Shown one piece after another: positions 29,219-33,822 of a stretch of 33,822 nt of DNA. Source of the DNA: DAOTVC01 sp034437215 (GTDB lineage Bacteria; Chloroflexota; Anaerolineae; B4-G1; SLSP01); NCBI GenBank assembly GCA_034437215.1, contig DAOTVC010000017.1, positions 1 to 33,822 on the forward strand, written 5' to 3'. Under the pieces are notes generated by a model. The model ran no database searches. It saw nothing but the letters and a program-made list of their open reading frames with translations, and was not told the DNA's origin. The position numbers were made by a program, and so were the translations under genes. Positions within the stretch are counted from its first letter, which is position 1, and the number at the start of each line of letters is the position of its first letter.

Positions 29219-30871
29219 CTAGACCTCGACGGCGGTCACCAACAGATTGGGGCGGCTGCGGACCTCCTGATAGAAGTAGTCGGACAGGGTCTTGCGGACC
29301 GCCTTCTCCACCCGGTCGGCCTTCGTACCGGGCTGCACCGAGCGCAGCGTGTTGCTCACCTGCTCCTTGGCGCCCTCCCAGAGAGGTTGGATCTCCTCGA
29401 CGTTGGCGAAGCCCCGGGTGCGAATCACAGGCTCGCCCACCATCCGCCCCTGCTCCTCGTCGTAGCGCAGGACGACGCTGCAGACCCCCGAAGCGGCCAG
29501 GGAAGTGCGCTCCCTGATGACCGATTCGTCCACCGACTCCCCCATGAGGACGCCGTCCACGAAGACGTACCCGCCGGGAATCCGCTCGCCGACCTCCATC
29601 GTCTCCCGGGTGAAGTTCAGCACGTAGCCGTTCTCCACCACGGCGATGTGGTCCCGCGGGATTCCCACCTCCTGCGCCAGCAGCGCGTGCTGGTGCAGAT
29701 GACGCAGCTCGCCGTGGATGGGCACGAAGAACTGGGGTTTGACGATGTTCAACAGCGTCTTCTGCTCCTCCTGGCTGGCGTGTCCCGAGACGTGGACGGG
29801 GGCCAGGGGATGGTAGATGACGTTGGCCCCCCGCTGGAAGAGCCGGTTGATGACGGCGTGCACCGACTCCTCGTTGCCGGGAATGGTGTGGGAGGAGAGC
29901 ACCACCGTATCGCCGCGGGTCAGCCGGAGGGAGGAGTGGCGTCCCACCGCCAGCCGCCCCATGATGGAGCGGGGCTCGCCCTGCGACCCCGTCGCCAGAA
30001 TGACCACCTGGTGCGGCGGTAGGCGATTGACCTCCTGGAGAGAGAGGAGCAGATCCTCGGGCACGTCCAGGTATCCGAGGCGCCGGGCCATCTTGACGTT
30101 CTCCACCATGGAGGTGCCGGTGATGGCGACCTTGCGCTGGAAGCGCTGAGCCACGTCCATGACCTGCTGCAGGCGGGAGATGAGCGAAGCGAAGGTCGCG
30201 ACGATGATGCGCCCCTTGGCCTTGCGGAAGACGTCCTCCAGGGCGTGGGTCAGGCTGGACTCCGAGAGGGTGGTGCCGGGATGGTCGGAGTTGGTGCTGT
30301 CGGAGAGCAGCACGAGCACGCCCCGCTGACCGAACTCCACCAGCTTGGCGATGTCGGTGGGCCACCCGTCGACCGGGGTGTGGTCCAGCTTGAAATCGCC
30401 GCTGTGGACCACCAGCCCCACAGGCGTAGTGATCCCCAGCCCTATGGCGTCGGGGATGCTGTGGGCCACGTGATAGGGCTCCACCTTGAAGGGGCCCAGG
30501 TGTATCTCATCGCCCGGCTCGATGGTGTGGAGCGGGGTCTGCTTGCGCAGGCTGCTGCTGAGATTGACCTCGATCAGCCCGCGGGTGAGCTTCGTCGCGT
30601 AGAGAGGCACGCCGGCGAACTCGCGCAGGAAGTAGGGCAGCGCGCCGATGTGATCCATGTGCCCGTGGGTGATGAAGACGCCGCGGATGCGGTCCTGCTT
30701 CGCACGGAGATAGTCGTAGTCCGGGATGATGTGATCCACGCCCAGCATATAGCTCTCGGGGAACATCATGCCCACGTCAACGATAAGGATGTTGCGACCG
30801 TACTCGAAGATGGTCATGTTCTTGCCAACTTCCCCCAGACCGCCCAGGGGAATAATCTGTAGTTTTTCCAT
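29219..30871 (-). CDS. rnj: Ribonuclease J
   Basis: A 550-residue metallo-beta-lactamase/beta-CASP nuclease with 5'-exo and endonuclease activity, central to RNA decay and maturation in bacteria lacking RNase E-type control. Motifs: IIPLGGLGEVGKNMT at the N-terminus, HGHMDHIGALPYF (zinc ligands), HSIPDAIG, HSGDFKLDHTP, the beta-CASP block ATGSQGEP and SSHTIPGNE, and HVSGHASQEEQK followed by FFVPIHGE. The C-terminal domain follows. ATG 30871 matches the usual start; the open frame goes 19 codons further without family character. AGAGG is only one or two bases from the ATG, an odd spacing. A TTGACA promoter lies about 180 bases upstream, leaving a long AT-rich leader. Confidence 0.95.
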   Translation of the reverse strand: MEKLQIIPLGGLGEVGKNMTIFEYGRNILIVDVGMMFPESYMLGVDHIIPDYDYLRAKQDRIRGVFITHGHMDHIGALPYFLREFAGVPLYATKLTRGLIEVNLSSSLRKQTPLHTIEPGDEIHLGPFKVEPYHVAHSIPDAIGLGITTPVGLVVHSGDFKLDHTPVDGWPTDIAKLVEFGQRGVLVLLSDSTNSDHPGTTLSESSLTHALEDVFRKAKGRIIVATFASLISRLQQVMDVAQRFQRKVAITGTSMVENVKMARRLGYLDVPEDLLLSLQEVNRLPPHQVVILATGSQGEPRSIMGRLAVGRHSSLRLTRGDTVVLSSHTIPGNEESVHAVINRLFQRGANVIYHPLAPVHVSGHASQEEQKTLLNIVKPQFFVPIHGELRHLHQHALLAQEVGIPRDHIAVVENGYVLNFTRETMEVGERIPGGYVFVDGVLMGESVDESVIRERTSLAASGVCSVVLRYDEEQGRMVGEPVIRTRGFANVEEIQPLWEGAKEQVSNTLRSVQPGTKADRVEKAVRKTLSDYFYQEVRSRPNLLVTAVEV

Positions 30872-31050
30872 ACCTCTAACTCTTCTCGAGACCTTGAGAA
30901 CACCTCGCTGGAGGGAAATAAAGGTCAACTGCTGATATTTAGGAACGCGAATTAAACAACCTGAGCAAAAGCAAACTGAAAGCGCTCCCGAAAGTCACCC
31001 ACAATGTCCAAGTTATTTCGCTTTCAGTCCTTAACTCGTTTAATCGATTG

Positions 31051-31078
31051 ATGGTAACACGATCGGGGGCTGTGTCAA
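31051..31078 (-). promoter_or_regulatory. Promoter for rnj
   Basis: On the minus strand a consensus TTGACA is followed after 16 bases by TACCAT. Transcription would start near 31043, giving a leader of about 170 bases for RNase J. The leader (30872-31043) is AT-rich; it has no recognised riboswitch and I see no other gene in it. Confidence 0.6.
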
Positions 31079-31107
31079 ACCTTCACGCACGCAAAGGTCG
31101 CAGCGCC

Positions 31108-31135
31108 TTGACAGCTCCCCGCTTTATGTTACAAT
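31108..31135 (+). promoter_or_regulatory. Promoter for tRNA-Glu
   Basis: Consensus TTGACA and TACAAT are separated by 16 bases. The mature tRNA begins 12 bases after the -10 box. It is back to back with the rnj promoter. Confidence 0.75.
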
Positions 31136-31147
31136 CCGCAACGCTGG

Positions 31148-31225
31148 GCCCCCATCGTCTAGTCAGGTCTAGGACACAGGCCTTTCAAGCCTGGTACATG
31201 GGTTCGAATCCCGTTGGGGGCACCA
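31148..31225 (+). tRNA. tRNA-Glu (anticodon UUC), CCA encoded
   Basis: A full cloverleaf is visible. The acceptor stem GCCCCCA pairs with TGGGGGC, the anticodon arm is CAGGC-CTTTCAA-GCCTG with anticodon TTC, the T arm holds GGTTCGAATCC, and the D arm contains GTCTAG and GGTCTAGGAC. Discriminator A is followed by an encoded CCA at 31223-31225. The GTCTAG D-arm start is typical of bacterial tRNA-Glu. A promoter lies 12 bases upstream and a terminator ten bases downstream, so it is a single-gene unit. Confidence 0.96.
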
Positions 31226-31234
31226 CCCGGCCCA

Positions 31235-31262
31235 AAAAGCCCTCACCATGGTGAGGGCTTTT
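31235..31262. terminator. Perfect bidirectional intrinsic terminator
   Basis: The 20-base palindrome GCCCTCACCATGGTGAGGGC (31239-31258) is flanked by AAAA on the left and TTTT on the right, so it can end the tRNA-Glu transcript on the plus strand and the exported-protein operon on the minus strand. Confidence 0.9.
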
Positions 31263-31321
31263 CTTGTTGAACCACTTCCACTTCACGGACTCATCCCCGG
31301 CGCCACAAGATCGTTCCCTTG

Positions 31322-31642
31322 TTAATTACGTACGACGAGGGGCAGGTAGACGCGGTACTTCACGGCTACTCCGCCCCAGAAGCCGCCGGCGAGGGCGTAG
31401 TCGCCGCCCGACCAGAGCGCCGCGTCCGGCTGACCGGCCGTGCCACCGAGGGCGTAGGCGCGCCCCTCCAGGGAGGTGACCCCGCCCCCGTCGACGCTCC
31501 ACCAGGAGAGAGCGTAGCCCCCTGTGGGATCCGGCTCCTGGGCCCCGACGGCGCCCGTCAGGACGGCGCCCGCGAAGATGAGCAGGACGGCGACGGCCCA
31601 AGCCAACCCCATGCCCGAACGTGTTCCTTCTCTCTGTTCCAT
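31322..31642 (-). CDS. Small secreted protein with ALSWWSVDGGG repeat and YLPLVVRN C-terminus
   Basis: A 106-residue exported protein of unknown function. A signal peptide (hydrophobic about 12-30, cleavage near AVGAQE) is followed by YALSWWSVDGGGVTSLEGRAY, LGGTAGQPDA and LWSGGDYALAGGFWGG. These read as beta-hairpin units around Gly and Trp. The last residues, VYLPLVVRN, are a tail I associate with exported Chloroflexota proteins, possibly a surface or sorting signal; that role is inference. The ATG at 31642 has GGGGG five bases upstream. The gene starts nine bases after the stop of the propeller protein, so the two are probably one operon ending at the bidirectional terminator. Confidence 0.82.
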   Translation of the reverse strand: MEQREGTRSGMGLAWAVAVLLIFAGAVLTGAVGAQEPDPTGGYALSWWSVDGGGVTSLEGRAYALGGTAGQPDAALWSGGDYALAGGFWGGVAVKYRVYLPLVVRN

Positions 31643-31651
31643 CCTGTCCCC

Positions 31652-33472
31652 CTAGCGCCGCCGGAAGTAGGGCACGCAGAAGGGGTTGGAGCAGTGGAGG
31701 ACCTTGAGGTCGTCGTTGGTGTTGTCGTAATAGCTGAGCAGCGGCAGCCCGTCGGCACCGATGGTGAGTGAGGGGTACGCACCGACGTCTCCGGCGCTAT
31801 CCAGGGTCATGAGACTGGCGTCGGTGCAAGCGATGTCGTTACAGTGGGCCACCTTAAGGATATCGTTGTTAGCCTCATAGTAGCCGATCAGCGGCAGCCC
31901 GTCGGCGCCGATGGTGAGCGCAGTTTCCCAGGACTCCATCCCGATGTGGACGTCCAGGGTAACGAGCGTGGCGCCGGTGCAGGCGACGTTATTACAGTGG
32001 GCCACCTTGAGACTATCGTGTAACAATGTCCAGCGATGGTAGCTGATCAACGGCAGCCCGTCGGCGCCGATGGTGATCGAGGAGCCCCGGCCGGCGTGCC
32101 CGGTTTTATCCAGAATGCTGACGGTGGCAGCGGTGCAGGGGAGATCATCGCAGTGGGCCACCTTAAGTTGTTCAAGGTTAGTTGTGTCGTAGTAGCTGAT
32201 CAGCCCCAATCCATCGGTGCCGATAGTGATCGAGGTGTCCAAGCCGACGTTCCCCGCGCTATCCAGGGTGGTCACCGTGGCCCCGGTGCAGGCGGCATCG
32301 TGGCAATGAGCCACCTTGAGGTCCCTGTTGGTCGCGTCGTAGTAACTGATCAGCCCCAATCCGTCGGCGCCGATGGTGATCGAGGTGTCGTAGCCGACGT
32401 CCCCTGCGCTGTCCAGGGTGGTGATCGTGGCGCCGGTGCAGGCCACGTCGTGGCAGTGGGCCACCTTGAGGTCCCTGTTGTTCCAGTCGAGGTAGCTGAT
32501 CAACCCCAGTCCGTCGGCGCCGATGGTGATCGAGGTGTCGTAGCCGACGTCCCCTGCGCTGTCCAGGGTGGTGGTCGTGGCGCCGGTGCAGGCCACGTCG
32601 TGGCAGTGAGCCACCTTGAGGTCCCCTTGGCTCGCATCGTAGTAGCTGATCAGCGCCAGACCGTCGGTGCCGATAATGAGGGAGGTATGTCGGCCGGCGT
32701 CCCCGGTGCTGTCCAGAGTGTTGAGGGAGTAGCCGGGCCGGGTATTGTGGGGTTCACAGACCACGCTACCGTCGGGATTGATCGCTCGCACGGTGCTGCC
32801 CAGGACGCAGGTGCCGCTCACCCGCTGCTGGTAAGCGGCGCCCTCCTGCCCATCCAACAGGTCGGCGTCCAGACCGGAGCCGCTTCCTTCTAGGACGTGG
32901 AAGGTCGTACCGCTCAGCGCCAGTTGGTTGCCGGCGGTGTAGGTCGTGTCGGCATCCAGGCGCGGTTCCCAGACAACGCCATCCCACGCCAATACCTGTC
33001 CGGTAATGGGCGCGGTCGTGGTGATGGGAGCGCCGTGTAGCGCCCCTGTCGAGAGCGCATAGTGGGCGTAAGGGGCGGCGGTGAGGGCCTGGCGGCCCAG
33101 GTCGGTGAAGCCGGTGTCGCCGGGGCACAGCACCGCAATGTCCAGCCAGCGGGCGTCGCCGCTGAAGGCGTCGGCGCCGAAGTCGAGGGGTTGGGTGAAG
33201 AGACCGTCGCTGACGACCACCGTCTCGGTGAGAGCGGTCCCGACCTGGCTGCCAGCGATGGCGGCGTCGTAGAGGCGGAAGGCCAGCTCGCACGTAGCAT
33301 TGACCGGCTCATCCTCCATCTTGAGCTGGCCCTGATAAGTAAAGGCCGTTCCTAAAGGCGCTTGCCGGGCCGGAGCAACGGGCGGCGCCTGCGCCTGCAC
33401 CAAGCCGGCAACGGTGAGCAGCAGCAGGACCGGCAGGACGAAGAAGTGACCGGGGATACGTCGAGATTTCAT
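31652..33472 (-). CDS. Secreted seven-repeat (probable seven-bladed beta-propeller) protein
   Basis: A 606-residue exported protein. Residues 1-28 form a signal peptide ending AQA. Residues 40-140 match a domain common at the start of secreted and tail-fibre-like proteins (TAFTYQGQL, FRLYDAA, VSDGLFTQPLDFG, ARWLDIAV, LTAAPYAHYAL). A linker with SGLDADLLDGQEG (199-211) follows. Residues 253-606 are seven tandem units of 50-52 residues, each beginning LDSxGD, with a TSxTIGADGL core, ISYYD and ending LKVAHCxDxACTGA. Seven such beta-rich units fit a closed propeller; each has a Cys pair. The protein ends CSNPFCVPYFRRR. AAAGGAG precedes the ATG. The ligand and role are unknown. Confidence 0.88.
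   Translation of the reverse strand: MKSRRIPGHFFVLPVLLLLTVAGLVQAQAPPVAPARQAPLGTAFTYQGQLKMEDEPVNATCELAFRLYDAAIAGSQVGTALTETVVVSDGLFTQPLDFGADAFSGDARWLDIAVLCPGDTGFTDLGRQALTAAPYAHYALSTGALHGAPITTTAPITGQVLAWDGVVWEPRLDADTTYTAGNQLALSGTTFHVLEGSGSGLDADLLDGQEGAAYQQRVSGTCVLGSTVRAINPDGSVVCEPHNTRPGYSLNTLDSTGDAGRHTSLIIGTDGLALISYYDASQGDLKVAHCHDVACTGATTTTLDSAGDVGYDTSITIGADGLGLISYLDWNNRDLKVAHCHDVACTGATITTLDSAGDVGYDTSITIGADGLGLISYYDATNRDLKVAHCHDAACTGATVTTLDSAGNVGLDTSITIGTDGLGLISYYDTTNLEQLKVAHCDDLPCTAATVSILDKTGHAGRGSSITIGADGLPLISYHRWTLLHDSLKVAHCNNVACTGATLVTLDVHIGMESWETALTIGADGLPLIGYYEANNDILKVAHCNDIACTDASLMTLDSAGDVGAYPSLTIGADGLPLLSYYDNTNDDLKVLHCSNPFCVPYFRRR
31655..32716 (-). repeat. Seven tandem ~150-bp coding repeats
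   Basis: Units in gene order are 32716-32567, 32566-32417, 32416-32267, 32266-32114, 32113-31958, 31957-31805 and 31804-31655. The second and third are nearly identical at the DNA level over most of their length. The fourth to sixth are more diverged, and two carry one or two extra codons in the loop after ISYYD. Confidence 0.9.
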
Positions 33473-33548
33473 CGAACACTCCTTTGCTTGATTAAGAGAA
33501 TCTGTGAATGTGACGGGTATGCGCTTGCGGCGCGGGGAGAGCAGGTCA

Positions 33549-33576
33549 AGTATAGACCTCTTTCACGTGGAGACAA
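33549..33576 (-). promoter_or_regulatory. Promoter for the exported-protein operon
   Basis: On the minus strand TTGTCT is followed after 16 bases by TATACT, about 75 bases ahead of the start codon. Confidence 0.6.
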
Positions 33577-33822
33577 GCAGTAATGCAGGCGTGCGGAGTG
33601 GTACTTTGTAGATATGAGATGACCGTCAGCCGGGCGATCTAAGAGGGGCTACCGAGGACGCTCAATACTTCGGTGGTGCGCGTGGCGGGAGAGGGAATGG
33701 GGATTAGCTGCCCTTTCGGGGCGACACTAGTCCGGCCACTCCGGTAGAGACAAGTGAATTAGCAGCAAGCAATTTCTCGAGGGATTGTCAACCTTGTGTA
33801 GCCCAACTGCGAGCAGCTGGGC
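33577..33822. other. Gene-free window end with a terminal hairpin
   Basis: No credible coding frame was found here. A short GGGAATGGGGATTAG stretch near 33693 recalls the GGGATT repeats elsewhere. The last 22 bases (33801-33822) form an inverted repeat with 10-base arms, one mismatch and a GA loop. It could be a terminator for a gene beyond the edge, but the following bases are not visible. Confidence 0.4.

Noticed and set aside
28773..30365. A 530-codon minus-strand frame overlapping RNase J and the GT4 gene
   Set aside because: Out of phase with both genes, which have complete family motifs; the translation is low-complexity Arg/Gly/Pro-rich.
31655..32716. Possible CRISPR array because of regular repeats
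   Set aside because: The units are about 150 bp, contiguous without spacers, lie in frame within a gene and vary as protein repeats do.

Overview
The window is a gene-dense, GC-rich chromosomal segment. It looks most like a member of the Chloroflexota (Anaerolineae-type). This is inferred from three things: the style of the exported protein pair at the right end (an ALSWWSVDGGG-type small protein ending in YLPLVVRN), paired LytR-CpsA-Psr proteins next to a membrane-anchored class III cyclase, and a fused double-ATPase ECF transporter. No ribosomal RNA or other decisive taxonomic marker is present. No CRISPR array, transposase, integrase or prophage gene was seen.

Layout. Positions 1-2006 (minus strand) carry the iron-sulfur subunit and most of the molybdopterin subunit of a xanthine-dehydrogenase-family enzyme; the large subunit runs off the left edge. 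A 161-bp non-coding repeat element lies just upstream. 2395-3599 (minus) is a translationally coupled pair: a CoA-binding protein and a metallophosphoesterase. 3685-7057 (minus) is a complete ECF-type vitamin/metal transporter (S component, fused double ATPase, EcfT) transcribed from a strong promoter. That promoter is divergent from the promoter of the replication-repair ATPase RarA at 7309. From 7309 to 16389 everything is on the plus strand: RarA, a UPF0173 hydrolase with a small unknown protein, an amino-acid-type binding lipoprotein with a PAP2 phosphatase, Upp, a WecA/MraY-type sugar-phosphate transferase, a DapA-family aldolase, and a peptide-type binding lipoprotein.

16483-19264 (minus) holds an FlK-like thioesterase, a polytopic DUF2142/GT-C-like protein and a membrane HEXXH peptidase. 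19379-24134 (plus) holds ScpA, a dolichol-phosphate-mannose-synthase-like enzyme, a PfkB/PsuK kinase and an LCP protein; a VanZ-like gene is antisense to the scpA end. 24144-30871 (minus) holds an adenylate-cyclase-like protein, RuvB coupled to a second LCP protein, and RNase J followed by a family 4 glycosyltransferase. tRNA-Glu(UUC) with a perfect terminator follows on the plus strand, then an exported pair on the minus strand: a seven-repeat, probably seven-bladed beta-propeller protein and a small secreted protein.

How it fits together. Envelope and surface-polymer assembly recurs: WecA-like lipid-carrier transferase, PAP2 phosphatase, Dpm1-like synthase, GT4, GT-C and two LCP ligases. 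Genome maintenance (RarA, RuvB, ScpA) and RNA decay (RNase J) are interspersed. The intergenic spaces are unusually rich in short, AT-richer, self-complementary repeats of several families. The clearest is a 171-bp element with 12-bp perfect terminal inverted repeats at 22510-22680. These non-coding elements and the propeller gene are the least ordinary things here. I found no convincing new multi-gene system.
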